64,000 nucleotides of DNA from Brevibacterium luteolum (lineage in GTDB: Bacteria > Actinomycetota > Actinomycetes > Actinomycetales > Brevibacteriaceae), in NCBI RefSeq assembly GCF_013004595.1, contig NZ_JABEMC010000006.1, positions 88,888 through 152,887 of the forward strand, written 5' to 3'. The notes below the pieces were generated by a model. The model saw only the letters and a program-made list of their open reading frames with translations. It was not told the origin of the DNA and ran no database searches. Every line of letters begins with the position of its first letter. Position 1 is the first letter of the stretch. Of the stretch, positions 28,190-37,163 are shown one piece after another. The translations under genes and the position numbers were made by a program.

Positions 28190-29443
28190 TCAATTGCGCA
28201 GCGCGGCTGCAGGCTGAATGCGTCCGGCCCGCCACGCGGGGATGAACCCGGCCAGCGCAGACACCACAATCGCGGCCATGGGAACCACGATGATGTGCAG
28301 CGGAGACACTACGGGAACCCAGCCCTGCACCAGGCTGACGAGCAGCACAATGGCGGTGCCCAGGATAGTTCCTATGAGCCCCGCGGCTACCCCGAGGAGC
28401 GCAGACTCGAAGAGAATCTGTTTCAGCAGGTCGCGCGGCCGTCCCCCGATCGCGCGGCGCAGCCCGAGCTCACCCGTCCGCGCTGAAACTCCGATGGTGC
28501 CGGTGATGGCAATGGATGCTGCACCGATTACAGAGGCGAGTGCCGCTACACCGATGCCCAGATTGACGAGGAGTGAATCCACCGAGCGTCGGTTGGCTTC
28601 GGTCTCACTCGGAGGGGTGACGCGAAGCGCATCCGGTGTGGTGGGGAAGACTGCTGTGGGCATCGCCTCGGCAACATTGGCCGCTGCGCCCGGAGCGACA
28701 GTCACCAGCATCGAGGCTCCATCCTGCGGTGGCCCGAAGTGCTTGAGCGCGGTCTCTGCTGGTACGATCACTGCCCCGCCCAGCTGCGGCAGCCGCCCGG
28801 AGCCGTGGACGACCCCGGCGATGAGCAACGGTTTCCCACTGACGAAAATGTAGCGACTCTCGTTGCTGAGCGTCTCTTCTGAGATTCCGAGGGTCTGAGC
28901 TGCGCTTGCGCCAAGATAGGCGATATCAGCTGATCCGAGTTCGGTTCGAAACTCTGTCCCATGTACGTTCACCTCAGCCGCTTCGAACAGGCCCGGGCCT
29001 GCCACCATCACCGGTGGCGCTGTGGGTGCTGCCGAGTCGGGCAGAATCGACGTGCTGACAAGCAGAGACTGCCCGTAGCTATCAGAGAACACGCCCGCAT
29101 GACGCACCCCGGACAGAGCGCGCACCCGCTCGGCAGACTGCGCTGGGAACGTCGTTCCCTGCACTGGCAGTATTCCTTCGTCAGCGGCGCCCACCGGTTG
29201 TGGCGCATCAGTGTCGACCGGACTGACATGTGCGATTACTTCGGTCGCTTTGCGCACATCGAAATCGTCTGCAACTTGAAAGCGCACTGTGGACACGAGG
29301 CTCAGCACAGAGATGACTGCAGTGACTGAGATGAGCAGTCCAACACTGCCGAGCAGAGACCGCACGGGCGTCGACATCACGGTCTTCCATGCCTCGCCCA
29401 GCAGGAGTCGGTCAATGCGCCGGTTCACAGCGCACGGTCCCAT
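28190..29443 (-). CDS. ABC transporter permease, MacB/FtsX family
   Basis: 417 residues: one N-terminal helix (SLLGSVGLLISVTAVISVLSLV), a ~210-residue extracytoplasmic MacB-type domain and three C-terminal helices with GELGLRRAIGGRPRDLLKQILFESALLG, the FtsX motif, and LAGFIPAWRAGRIQPAAALR at the end. MacB permeases do not move substrate through the membrane but couple ATP hydrolysis to periplasmic work. The start may be the ATG at 29443 or the GTG 15 nt downstream; either overlaps the ATPase gene. Confidence 0.9.
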   Translation of the reverse strand: MGPCAVNRRIDRLLLGEAWKTVMSTPVRSLLGSVGLLISVTAVISVLSLVSTVRFQVADDFDVRKATEVIAHVSPVDTDAPQPVGAADEGILPVQGTTFPAQSAERVRALSGVRHAGVFSDSYGQSLLVSTSILPDSAAPTAPPVMVAGPGLFEAAEVNVHGTEFRTELGSADIAYLGASAAQTLGISEETLSNESRYIFVSGKPLLIAGVVHGSGRLPQLGGAVIVPAETALKHFGPPQDGASMLVTVAPGAAANVAEAMPTAVFPTTPDALRVTPPSETEANRRSVDSLLVNLGIGVAALASVIGAASIAITGTIGVSARTGELGLRRAIGGRPRDLLKQILFESALLGVAAGLIGTILGTAIVLLVSLVQGWVPVVSPLHIIVVPMAAIVVSALAGFIPAWRAGRIQPAAALRN

Positions 29444-30155
29444 CGAAGACGACGATCGCCCTGTCCATTTGTGCGGCTACATCCTCGTCGTGTGTCACGA
29501 TCACCTGAGCGCCTCCGTCCCGGTGGAGAGCCGCAAGGAGCTCAAGCACGCGGGCCGAATTACGGGAGTCCAGGTTTCCCGTCGGCTCATCCGCCATAAG
29601 CACCGAGGGTGAGTGCACAACCGCTCGGGCAATCGCCGCGCGCTGACGCTCGCCGCCGGACAGCAAACGGGCTGGCGTGTGCATCCGATGTGTGAGACCG
29701 ACACTTTCAAGTGCCTGAGCTGCACGGTCGTTCCACTCGCGCTGCGGGACCTCGGTGAAGAACAGCCCGAGCTTGACGTTTTCCAGCACGCTGCGCCGAT
29801 CGAGCAGATGAAAGGCTTGGAAGATGAACCCGAACGTGGAACTTCGCAGCTGCGCGCGCGTCTTTTCAGACGCGGATGCGGTCGGTTGACCGTCAACCCA
29901 GTACTCACCTGCAGACGGCACTTCGAGCAGGCCCAGGACATTGAGCAGACTCGATTTTCCTGCGCCCGAGGGTCCGATCAGCGCGATCCGTTCGCCGTAG
30001 CCTACGGTGAGATCGATGTCGGTGAGGGCATGCACCGGTGTGGCACCGTCATATGTCAAGGTGATGCTTTCCGCCCGAAGCAAGGCTGCCGCCTGATCTG
30101 CTGCTGTGCGGCTGTCACTCGAAAGACGACCGAAAACGATGTCATTGAAGGACAA
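29412..30155 (-). CDS. ABC transporter ATPase, MacB/LolD-type
   Basis: About 247 residues. Walker A GPSGAGKSSLLNVLG, Q-loop FIFQAFHLL, signature LLSGGERQRAAIARA, Walker B VLMADEPTGNLD and VTHDEDVA. I chose the TTG at 30155 because AAGGAG stands 7 nt before it; the frame stays open further upstream but that would lie inside the adaptor gene. It overlaps the adaptor gene by 14 bp and the permease gene by about 30 bp, so the three form one unit. Confidence 0.88.
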   Translation of the reverse strand: MSFNDIVFGRLSSDSRTAADQAAALLRAESITLTYDGATPVHALTDIDLTVGYGERIALIGPSGAGKSSLLNVLGLLEVPSAGEYWVDGQPTASASEKTRAQLRSSTFGFIFQAFHLLDRRSVLENVKLGLFFTEVPQREWNDRAAQALESVGLTHRMHTPARLLSGGERQRAAIARAVVHSPSVLMADEPTGNLDSRNSARVLELLAALHRDGGAQVIVTHDEDVAAQMDRAIVVFDGTVRCEPAH

Positions 30156-31353
30156 TGGTGTCTCCTTCGACCACGCCACCGCCGGTGATCTCAGTCCACC
30201 CGCCAATTGTCTGACCGACTTCGATGTCCTTGCGTGTCGGCCCGTCCTCGGTCTGAACGGTCACGTATGAGCTTCCGTCAGGGTCTGAGCGCACGGCGGT
30301 GACCGGGACAGCCAGTACATCTCCTCTGGACGCTTCGATCTCGACTGCGATGGTCAGCGCTGTGTCTGGCGGCAGCTCATCGCTGTCCGCCGGATCGATG
30401 ATGATGCGTTTGGAGCCCTCCTGTTTCGATTCGTCAATGCTCGCTACAGTGCATGCGGACGTGCCCTCGCGCGAGGACGCAGTGATGGTGCACGCCATAC
30501 CGGGTCGGATCGCAGAGGCCGTTGTTTCCGGCACCTCAGAGGCGATCTGCACTCCATCAGCCACCAGCGTGAGAACGGTGGCGTCAGCTTCGAGAACTGC
30601 CCCAACTCGGGCATCGACGCTGCCGACAGTAGCTGGCAGATCCGAGATGAAGGCGAAGACGCCTTCGGGAACCCGAACGGTTTTCGTGTCACCTTGAGGC
30701 GCCGTTGCAGTTGATTTCTGTCCGGCGTCCGCGTCGTCAATTTCGCTGTCTGCATCGCTAGCTGAGTCTTCATCGCTGTAAAGAATGGACGAGTCGAGTT
30801 GACGATTCGCGAAGAGCTTCACAACTGCACGCGCCGTCGAGCTGCCGAAGACACCGTCCGAGTCGGTGACTGAAAAGCCGAGTTGCTTCAGAGCTGACTG
30901 CAACTGACCGACGTCAACACCTTTGTCGCCTTCACCGACAGATCGGTACATAGGGAACTTGCCCGGAACGGTGACGATGGGGAAGCCGCTGACCTCCGCC
31001 ACGACCGTTCCAGCAGAAACCGTGTCTCCGGGTACGACCGAAGTTCCGGTGACGACCAGCTTGCCGTCGGAGGGCAGCGAAGGCACCGCGACCTGGGTGC
31101 CGCCGGTCGCTTCTACGGTTCCCGACAGGGTCGCTTCGACAGCTAGCCTCCGCTGCTCCACTGCCGCCGTGACAACAGGTTTGGGCGGTGGTTGAGCGTC
31201 CGCTACGCGTTGCGCCGGCGACTGCGTCATGCGTAGGAGGATGAAGCCGGCCACGAGCACACCTACGATGACCAAGATGACGCTTCCAGTCAGCAGCACA
31301 CGATGCCGACTGCCAGGTTCGTTATTCGAACCGCGGTCACGAAACAGACCCAC
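30142..31353 (-). CDS. HlyD/MacA-like efflux adaptor with peptidoglycan-binding domain
   Basis: 403 residues. One N-terminal transmembrane helix (VLLTGSVILVIVGVLVAGFILL), then an adaptor beta-domain (EATLSGTVEATGGTQVAVPSL) and, around residue 135, a PG_binding_1 module (EGDKGVDVGQLQSALKQLGF then GVFGSSTARAVVKLF). The C-terminus is a MacA-type barrel (GDVLAVPVTAVR, GGWTEITGGGVVEGD). It would tether the MacB-type pump to the cell wall. It is co-transcribed with the ATPase and permease downstream and sits 9 bp after the lipoprotein gene. Confidence 0.87.
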   Translation of the reverse strand: MGLFRDRGSNNEPGSRHRVLLTGSVILVIVGVLVAGFILLRMTQSPAQRVADAQPPPKPVVTAAVEQRRLAVEATLSGTVEATGGTQVAVPSLPSDGKLVVTGTSVVPGDTVSAGTVVAEVSGFPIVTVPGKFPMYRSVGEGDKGVDVGQLQSALKQLGFSVTDSDGVFGSSTARAVVKLFANRQLDSSILYSDEDSASDADSEIDDADAGQKSTATAPQGDTKTVRVPEGVFAFISDLPATVGSVDARVGAVLEADATVLTLVADGVQIASEVPETTASAIRPGMACTITASSREGTSACTVASIDESKQEGSKRIIIDPADSDELPPDTALTIAVEIEASRGDVLAVPVTAVRSDPDGSSYVTVQTEDGPTRKDIEVGQTIGGWTEITGGGVVEGDTIVLQ

Positions 31354-31362
31354 AGGATCGCC

Positions 31363-32196
31363 TCACTCGACGGCCTTGCTCAAGTGAGCGAGTTCAGCCG
31401 CGTGCTGCTGGACAAACCTGTCCTTCGGTTCGTCCAGCGCTTCCTGCCACTGCTTCCACAGCGGCTCTGCACACGTCACCATGAGTTTGCCCGCTTCCTT
31501 CGAGTTCTCATCCGTCATCGCATCGAGGCTCGCCGCACCGAGACTGAATTGGCCCTCCCAGCCGTGCGCGGTTTCACCTGCGTCGTTCTTCCCCACGGTG
31601 GCGCCGCCAGCGATGAGGCAGTCGTTCACCGTTTGCTTCTCGGTGTTGTACCGCGGATCGTCCAGGACTTTGTCGAGCTCGTCACCCCATGCGTACTGCA
31701 GGTTCTCAAACTTCTGGTAGTCCTCGCTCTGAGGGGATGGGATCTCATCAGACCCAGCATCTGCACAATCCCACAGCACGAGATCACTGTCCTCGACCGT
31801 GGCATTGGCTTCGGGGGCGCGCCGCCAATCAAGCCCAACTTCAGTCAGCATCTTCGGCGAGGGCACGCGGAAGTCTGGAATCTGCAGATGACGCGTCGCA
31901 GCTTCATCGGCACGCGGCCACAGATCCTTGCGTCCGTTCTGCTCTAGGCAACTGCGAATTCCTTCTACCCGCCAGGAGGACAGGCGCTCACCCACCCATA
32001 GCGCATCATAGTGAGAGTCCGTTCCCGGGATCTGCACAATCGCACTTTCCACGCGTGGGTCAACACTCCCGTGGTCACTCGACCCGCTTGATCCATTCCC
32101 TGAACACCCACTGAGCAATACCGCGCAGCCGAGGAGAACACCGGCCATCAACCGCTTCTCCACGACTGCACGAAGCTCAAGACGCGATCTGTTCAT
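31363..32196 (-). CDS. Secreted lipoprotein of unknown function
   Basis: 277 residues with a type II signal peptide (MAGVLLGCAVLLSGC, then SGNGSSGSSDHG). The mature part is polar and Trp/Asp-rich with four further cysteines spread through it (SCLEQNG, LWDCADAG, VNDCLIAGG, VTCAEPLW), which may form two disulfides. I do not recognise a domain. Its ATG shares one base with the stop of the small secreted protein gene upstream, and the adaptor gene follows, so it belongs to the efflux operon; a sensor or substrate-binding role is plausible. Confidence 0.75.
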   Translation of the reverse strand: MNRSRLELRAVVEKRLMAGVLLGCAVLLSGCSGNGSSGSSDHGSVDPRVESAIVQIPGTDSHYDALWVGERLSSWRVEGIRSCLEQNGRKDLWPRADEAATRHLQIPDFRVPSPKMLTEVGLDWRRAPEANATVEDSDLVLWDCADAGSDEIPSPQSEDYQKFENLQYAWGDELDKVLDDPRYNTEKQTVNDCLIAGGATVGKNDAGETAHGWEGQFSLGAASLDAMTDENSKEAGKLMVTCAEPLWKQWQEALDEPKDRFVQQHAAELAHLSKAVE

Positions 32197-32564
32197 TAAT
32201 GCAGAACCTTCACCGTTGCGCCGTTGGTGGCCCGAATTCGATAGATGGTCCCTGGCTTCAATCCTCCAATGATCACTTTCGTTCCAACCTTGCCGTTCTT
32301 CAACTCAAGCCTGGCGGATGCCGTCTTCCAACTATTCCCTGACTTGTATTCGCCAAAGTAAACCGATTTTGAAACCTTCTTAGCCTTCACTTCAGTAAGA
32401 TTAACGTCTTTACATTTGGTGCTCGGCTTAACATGTTGGTGTTTGAGCTCTGTCCAGAAGCTGTGACAAGGACCAGCAGCCGCAACTGGCTGGGCCGCTG
32501 CGATCCCCCCGCCAAGTGCGACGGCGAGAACTGCCGCCAAGGAGGCAGCCTTCGCTGACTTCAT
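32196..32564 (-). CDS. Small secreted protein, first gene of the efflux operon
   Basis: 122 residues. A Sec signal peptide (AASLAAVLAVALGGGIAAAQPVAAA) is followed by a basic mature domain of about 95 residues with two cysteines (GPCHSF, STKCKD), many lysines and a C-terminal beta-rich segment (GGLKPGTIYRIRATNGATVKV). AAGGGG lies about 10 nt upstream of the ATG. It is AT-richer than the core genes. The function is unknown; it could be the molecule handled by the adjacent pump or a surface protein. Its stop overlaps the lipoprotein start by one base. Confidence 0.72.
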   Translation of the reverse strand: MKSAKAASLAAVLAVALGGGIAAAQPVAAAGPCHSFWTELKHQHVKPSTKCKDVNLTEVKAKKVSKSVYFGEYKSGNSWKTASARLELKNGKVGTKVIIGGLKPGTIYRIRATNGATVKVLH

Positions 32565-33180
32565 TATAAATACCCCTTACTACATGAGACGACACGCCAC
32601 TCTAGTGCGATGACGCTAAGAACATAGTCCCAATACACCCAGTGCTCATGGAATACGTTGTCTGACGTATGTTCTCAATTCCGGTTACGGCGGGAAGGGC
32701 AGTTGCCGAGGACTCGCTGACCCTCCCCTCAACTCATTGAGCAGGATCGAGAATGCTCGACCGCACACACAGCTGTGGCCCGCCAGCGCATAGCTCACCA
32801 GGAGCTGTCTGGTGGGGTGCCGTCGGGCACGCGCCCAGACGATGCCCCCGTTCAACACGATCGAGCGTCCCGGCCCACCAGTGAACGGTTCATCGGGCTA
32901 AGTCTGTCTTGAGTAGACAGCATCCGCCCACCTGCGCCACCTTCGTAGGTAGCCACCGGCTCGGTGCGCTACCCGGTTCTGAACGAGAGTCTCGCCTACC
33001 CGTTCCGTTCTGCCGGCGGATTCAGGGACTGCTACAGAATCGGAACAGACAAGACTTAACGGAAAGCTCACAGTGCCCCAGGGTCTGAAGAACAGCAATC
33101 CGTGAGTCGATCACAGACGATGCAGAGCGCTGAACCGAGCAACATCTGCGTACGGCGGAGAAAGGAGACGTCCTCGCGAT

Positions 33181-33207
33181 TCTTGACAATCAGGAATTGT
33201 TTCAAGA
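33181..33207. promoter_or_regulatory. Imperfect inverted repeat upstream of the histidine kinase
   Basis: Arms TCTTGACAAT and ATTGTTTCAAGA face each other across CAGGA; one extra T breaks perfect symmetry. A site of this kind 170 bp upstream of the kinase could bind the LuxR-type response regulator. The TTGACA inside it also resembles a -35 box. Confidence 0.3.
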
Positions 33208-33361
33208 CAGAAGTCTGCACTTGCGCGCCCGCGACTGCACAAGAGAGCGAGACCCTCACTCCCGCACTCAAGCGCACATTCGATTCCGAAGATGACATCC
33301 ACGATCGAGTCAAGTGACGAGATCGTCGCGACGAACGCAACCGAAGCCATAGGGAACCGCG

Positions 33362-33367
33362 TATCAT
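33362..33367 (+). promoter_or_regulatory. Candidate -10 box for a leaderless kinase mRNA
   Basis: TATCAT ends 6 nt before the ATG at 33374, so transcription would begin at or next to the start codon. No Shine-Dalgarno is present, which agrees with leaderless translation, common in actinobacteria. No good -35 box was found. Confidence 0.4.
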
Positions 33368-33373
33368 CTCACC

Positions 33374-34687
33374 ATGGACCCAGTGAATCGCAAGAATGGA
33401 GGCCCCAGCAACGCGCGGGTCGCGCTATTGAGGAACCTGTCCGGAGACAGATTCATCGATCCGGCTGTCAGACTCAGTAGCGTCCTCATCGCTGTCACGT
33501 TAGTTTCCTATGGCGACGCGGGGCCGGATCCATTCGCGCTCGCTATCCAAGCCTTGGCTGCAGGCGCGGTCGTTCTATGTAGCTTCAAGCCGCTGCCGGG
33601 CATGGCCCTTGCAGCCTCCGCCCTAGTTCTTGAACTCGCGACAGGTCTCGACATCGGAGTTCATATCGCAGTGTCCGCCTGTATAGCGATTTCGCTTACG
33701 TACCTGCGATGGAAGGTCGCGACGATCGGCTCCGCATTCATTTGTCTGAGTGTCATATGGAAGCTCTTCATGACGTCCATCAGCCTGACAGCACTCGTTC
33801 AGGTGGAAGGCTACGTTTTGGTGCTCGCGCTGATTCTAGGGGCAAGTGGAGGGCTCGGCCAGCAGCGCCTCGACGCTGCGATGTTCAAAGCCGAGGTTGC
33901 GGGTCGTGACGCAGAGCGAAAGCGCAGCCAGGAACGAACGGGAATCGCAAGAGACGTTCACGACTTGATCTCATTCAACTTGACGCGCGAGACTCTGATC
34001 CTGAACTCGATTCGGCTTGACACTACGGTGATGACAGATGATCACTTGGCTGAGCTACGAATAGCTAACCACGCTACGCAGAGATCTCTTCGTCAGCTCA
34101 CCAAAACGTTGACCGGACCAGCAGCACTAGGAAAGATCGCACAGACAGATGATCTCCAGACCATCTGCGAGGACGTCGAACACACTTTCAACGGATTGGC
34201 AACACCGTTGACCGTCTCATGTCACATACCAGCACGGTTCTGCTCAGTGCACGCTTTCCGGCACCTGGAGTGCATCATCACCGAAGCGGCCTCGAACATC
34301 CTTCGGCATCATGACAAGAACCGGCGAGACCCCGCCGCGATCGATATCTATTTTGATGAGCAGACAGCAGAACTAGCAATTCGGACGTCGAACCCATGTA
34401 ACCCGGCGAGCGAGAAACGCGAGCCACATTCGCTTGTCAGCAGGGTTGCCGAACTTGGCGGCGCTCACTCTATCCACGTGAACTCAACTTTCAGCCTGGA
34501 AGCACACATCCCAGGGGAGCTTCAATCACTCGCTCACTACTGCGGTGAGCATCTTTCCGATATACGCGATTTAACGGATGCGTCATCATCAGACTTAGTG
34601 TTCAGATTCCGGCATGAAGATTGTGCTTTCGCTGATCCTCGCCGGATCCGCTTCGATCGCTCTGACGGAGACACCGAATCCCACTGA
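33374..34687 (+). CDS. Sensor histidine kinase (DesK/NarX type)
   Basis: 437 residues. Four to five membrane helices occupy about residues 35-160, with very short loops, so sensing is probably within or at the membrane. The dimerisation helix carries RTGIARDVHDLISFNLTR, phosphoacceptor His196. The N-box is recognisable (HLECIITEAASNILRHH), but the G-box that normally reads DxGxG is replaced by TSNPCNPASEKR, so the ATP-binding domain is degenerate. The last ~50 residues have no family match. The response regulator follows 117 bp later. It faces the efflux operon across an 809-bp gap and probably controls it. Confidence 0.8.
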   Translation: MDPVNRKNGGPSNARVALLRNLSGDRFIDPAVRLSSVLIAVTLVSYGDAGPDPFALAIQALAAGAVVLCSFKPLPGMALAASALVLELATGLDIGVHIAVSACIAISLTYLRWKVATIGSAFICLSVIWKLFMTSISLTALVQVEGYVLVLALILGASGGLGQQRLDAAMFKAEVAGRDAERKRSQERTGIARDVHDLISFNLTRETLILNSIRLDTTVMTDDHLAELRIANHATQRSLRQLTKTLTGPAALGKIAQTDDLQTICEDVEHTFNGLATPLTVSCHIPARFCSVHAFRHLECIITEAASNILRHHDKNRRDPAAIDIYFDEQTAELAIRTSNPCNPASEKREPHSLVSRVAELGGAHSIHVNSTFSLEAHIPGELQSLAHYCGEHLSDIRDLTDASSSDLVFRFRHEDCAFADPRRIRFDRSDGDTESH

Positions 34688-34808
34688 TGCAATCCCTCCT
34701 AGCGCCTCCCACACAATTGTTGATTCCCGTAGCCACCCCAAGCCTGACTTTCTATGTGCATTATGGAAGCGGACAAACCCAAAACTGTACAAGGAACGGT
34801 GCACATGA
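34614..34808 (+). CDS. Possible small secreted peptide overlapping kinase and regulator genes (64 aa)
   Basis: An alternative frame starting at ATG 34614 encodes MKIVLSLILAGSASIALTE, a compact signal-peptide-like start, followed by a Pro/Ser-rich stretch and a short basic tail with two cysteines. It overlaps the last 74 bp of the kinase gene and the first 4 bp of the regulator gene. Its first 20 codons have higher GC at third positions than the kinase frame over the same bases. There is no clear ribosome binding site. It may be a chance frame, or a peptide signal for this two-component system. Confidence 0.25.
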   Translation: MKIVLSLILAGSASIALTETPNPTDAIPPSASHTIVDSRSHPKPDFLCALWKRTNPKLYKERCT

Positions 34809-35452
34809 CTCGCGTAGCAATCATCGATGACGACGCGTGGGCAGTCCGTGGCATTGCCTCTGCGCTCGAAGATGCAACGGGGTTTGATGTCGTCGCCGAG
34901 GAATACAACGGAAGCAACGGCGTAAAAGCGGTGCTCGAGCACCACCCAGATGTCGTCCTGATGGACGTGAATATGCCGGGAGGCACCAACGGCATCGCAG
35001 CTACTGCCCAGATCCGACAGATGTGCCCGACAGCAAGAGTCATCGTTTTGACGACGCTGTCCCCTGGGCCGGGGCTTGCGAGGGCGCTAGAAGCAGGTGC
35101 GATCGGGGTGGTGACGAAGTCAGACCCACCGGATGTTCTCGTCGCAGCGATCCGTCAGGTGATGGACGATGATGAACCTGGTGCGCTTAAGAACCTCGCC
35201 GAAACCATCTTCATCAGCGGCGATCCCATGCCAGATTCGCCAGCAGTCCCGCCGCGTCTCACTTCCGCTGAACAGAGCATCCTTGAGTACATCGCTCGGG
35301 GCATGAGCTATGCAGACATTGCCGAAGAGCTCACGATCTCTCCGGCGACGGTACGGACACACGCGCAACGTCTACGTGAGAAGCTCAATGCCCATTCACT
35401 GTCACAGCTGGTCTATCGGGGCCTGCAGATGAGATTCATCAGCGTCTACTGA
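34805..35452 (+). CDS. LuxR/NarL-family response regulator
   Basis: 215 residues. Receiver domain with acidic pocket IIDDD (residues 6-10), phosphoacceptor Asp54 in VVLMDVNMPG, and conserved Lys in VVTKSDP. The C-terminal HTH is LTSAEQSILEYIARGMSYADIAEELTISPATVRTHAQRL, typical NarL type. The start at 34805 follows AAGGAA. It pairs with the kinase upstream and likely activates the divergent efflux genes. Confidence 0.93.
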   Translation: MTRVAIIDDDAWAVRGIASALEDATGFDVVAEEYNGSNGVKAVLEHHPDVVLMDVNMPGGTNGIAATAQIRQMCPTARVIVLTTLSPGPGLARALEAGAIGVVTKSDPPDVLVAAIRQVMDDDEPGALKNLAETIFISGDPMPDSPAVPPRLTSAEQSILEYIARGMSYADIAEELTISPATVRTHAQRLREKLNAHSLSQLVYRGLQMRFISVY

Positions 35453-35501
35453 CCTGGCTATATCTCTTGCCTCTGTCCAGCTACCGGTGCTGTCGAGAGC
35501 G

Positions 35502-35533
35502 GTGGCCCAGAGTCCCCTGGGGCTCTGGGCCAC
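35502..35533. terminator. Strong hairpin between convergent regulator and glmM
   Basis: GTGGCCCAGAG and CTCTGGGCCAC form a perfect 11-bp stem around a 10-base, itself self-complementary loop. It lies 50 bp after the regulator stop and 30 bp after the glmM stop, so it may end transcription in both directions. No U-tract follows, as is usual in high-GC actinobacteria. Confidence 0.75.
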
Positions 35534-35562
35534 GACGATGGTCTGCGAAACCGGTCAGGCGC

Positions 35563-37029
35563 TCACAACGCGAGTTCGCGCTTGACGACCTCTGCCAGGC
35601 GTTCGGCTTGCTGCTGGGCGAAGTCGTGTGTCTCTGCTTCGACCATGACGCGGATGACCGGCTCGGTGCCAGACGCGCGCAGCAGCACGCGGCCGGTCTT
35701 GCCGAGCTCGGTCTCCACTGCTTCGACCTCGGAGGCGACGGCGGGGTCGCCGGCCCGGGTCTTGTCCACGCCCTTGACGTTGATGAGCACCTGCGGCAGC
35801 CGCGGGATCTCGGCAGCCAGGTCGGCAAGTGAGCGTTTCGTCTGCGCCATCCGGGCCAGCAGGTGCAGGGCGGTCTGCACGCCGTCGCCGGTGGTGCCGT
35901 AGTCGAGCATGAGCACGTGACCTGACTGCTCACCGCCGAGGGCATAGCCATCGGCGAGCATACGCTCGAGCACATAGCGGTCACCGACCTTCGTCTGCAC
36001 CGTCGTGATCCCAGCCTGCTCCATCGCCAGATGCAGGCCGAGGTTCGACATGACCGTGGTGACGAGCGTGTCGTGGGCGAGCTTGCCTGAGTCCTTGAGG
36101 CTCAGCGCCAAGATGCCCATGATCTGGTCGCCGTCGACCTCGCGGCCGAGTGCGTCGACGGCCAGGCAGCGGTCGGCGTCTCCGTCGAAGGCGACACCGG
36201 CATCGGCGGAGTGCTCCTTGACCGCAGCAACGAGCGAATCGATGTGGGTGGAGCCCACGCCGTCGTTGATGTTGTAGCCGTCCGGGTCAGCGGCAGTGAC
36301 GATGACGCGGGCGCCGGCTTGGCGCAGCGCGGCAGGTCCGACGACCGAGGCGGCGCCGTGGGCGCAGTCGACGACGACGGTGAGTCCGGCCAGCGGCGCC
36401 CCGATGATCTCCAGGGCACCGGTGACCGGCGCGACCGGCGCATCCGGGTCGGAACCGGCAGGCTGCTGGCCCTTGAATACGCCCATGACCAACGATTCGA
36501 CGTATTCGTCGGCAGCGGACGGAAAGTTGCGGATGCGGCCGACGGCGTCACCGGTCGGGCGATCCCAGTCGGTGCCGATGAGGCCCTCGATCTCGTCTTC
36601 GAGAGCGTCGGGCAGCTTCGTGCCGCCGCGGGCGAAGAATTTGATGCCGTTATCGGGCATCGGGTTATGGGAGGCGGAGAGCACGACGCCGAAGTCGGCG
36701 CCGGTGTTCTTCACCACGTGGGCGACACCGGGGGTCGGCAGTTCCCCGACGAGCAGCACGTCGACGCCGGCGGCGGCGATGCCGGAGGCGACGGCATGGG
36801 TGAGGAACTCACCGGAGGCGCGGGTGTCGCGGCCGATGACGGCGAAGGGGCGCTGGCCGTTGGCGGCGACGCCGGCACCGGAGGGTCCGGCGACGGCGGC
36901 ATGCTGGCCGTTGCTGCCGCGGCGGGCGAGCACACGGGCGCCGGCTTCGGCGATCTGCAGGGCAAGGGTGGCGGTGATGTCGGCGTTGGCGAGTCCGCGC
37001 ACGCCGTCAGTGCCGAAGAGTCGTGACAT
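35563..37029 (-). CDS. glmM: Phosphoglucosamine mutase
   Basis: 488 residues, slightly longer than the usual 450. [13 protein letters not shown] opens the protein, the phosphoserine loop is [18 protein letters not shown], the metal loop is [14 protein letters not shown], and the phosphate-binding end is [17 protein letters not shown]. It converts glucosamine-6-phosphate, made by GlmS, to glucosamine-1-phosphate. A ~25-residue Ala/Gly-rich insert near residue 40 ([16 protein letters not shown]) explains part of the extra length. It lies downstream of rplM-rpsI on the same strand, a common actinobacterial order. Confidence 0.96.
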   Translation of the reverse strand: MSRLFGTDGVRGLANADITATLALQIAEAGARVLARRGSNGQHAAVAGPSGAGVAANGQRPFAVIGRDTRASGEFLTHAVASGIAAAGVDVLLVGELPTPGVAHVVKNTGADFGVVLSASHNPMPDNGIKFFARGGTKLPDALEDEIEGLIGTDWDRPTGDAVGRIRNFPSAADEYVESLVMGVFKGQQPAGSDPDAPVAPVTGALEIIGAPLAGLTVVVDCAHGAASVVGPAALRQAGARVIVTAADPDGYNINDGVGSTHIDSLVAAVKEHSADAGVAFDGDADRCLAVDALGREVDGDQIMGILALSLKDSGKLAHDTLVTTVMSNLGLHLAMEQAGITTVQTKVGDRYVLERMLADGYALGGEQSGHVLMLDYGTTGDGVQTALHLLARMAQTKRSLADLAAEIPRLPQVLINVKGVDKTRAGDPAVASEVEAVETELGKTGRVLLRASGTEPVIRVMVEAETHDFAQQQAERLAEVVKRELAL

Positions 37030-37090
37030 GGTCGTCCTTGTGGGTGATGTGACAGGTCAGAGGGCCCAGCTGGCCTGGCTGCAGACACTC

Positions 37091-37133
37091 GAACCCCCGC
37101 ACCGCGCAGGGCGGGTGCGAGGGTCCGAGGTTC
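37091..37133. terminator. Hairpin downstream of rpsI
   Basis: Outer arms GAACC/GGTTC enclose a stem ACCCCCGCACC against GGTGCGAGGGT with one mismatch. It sits between the rpsI stop and the glmM start on the minus strand and could terminate or attenuate read-through of the ribosomal transcript into glmM. Confidence 0.55.
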
Positions 37134-37163
37134 AGCATAGGGCCGGCACAGCGGCTGAGCGCA

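Larger units (their letters stand above)
32565..33373. other. 809-bp intergenic region between divergent efflux operon and two-component system
   Basis: No convincing gene is present: open frames here are short, have no ribosome binding sites and no recognisable domain. Base composition is more even than in the flanking core. It should contain promoters for the leftward efflux operon and the rightward kinase; one imperfect inverted repeat and one -10 box are listed separately. A short minus-strand stretch around 32700-32880 reads without stops and might be a gene remnant, but nothing in it is recognisable. Confidence 0.5.

Noticed and set aside
33068..33367. Minus-strand frames of 79-99 codons in the gap before the histidine kinase
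   Set aside because: No ribosome site, no recognisable domain; probably chance frames in a regulatory region.
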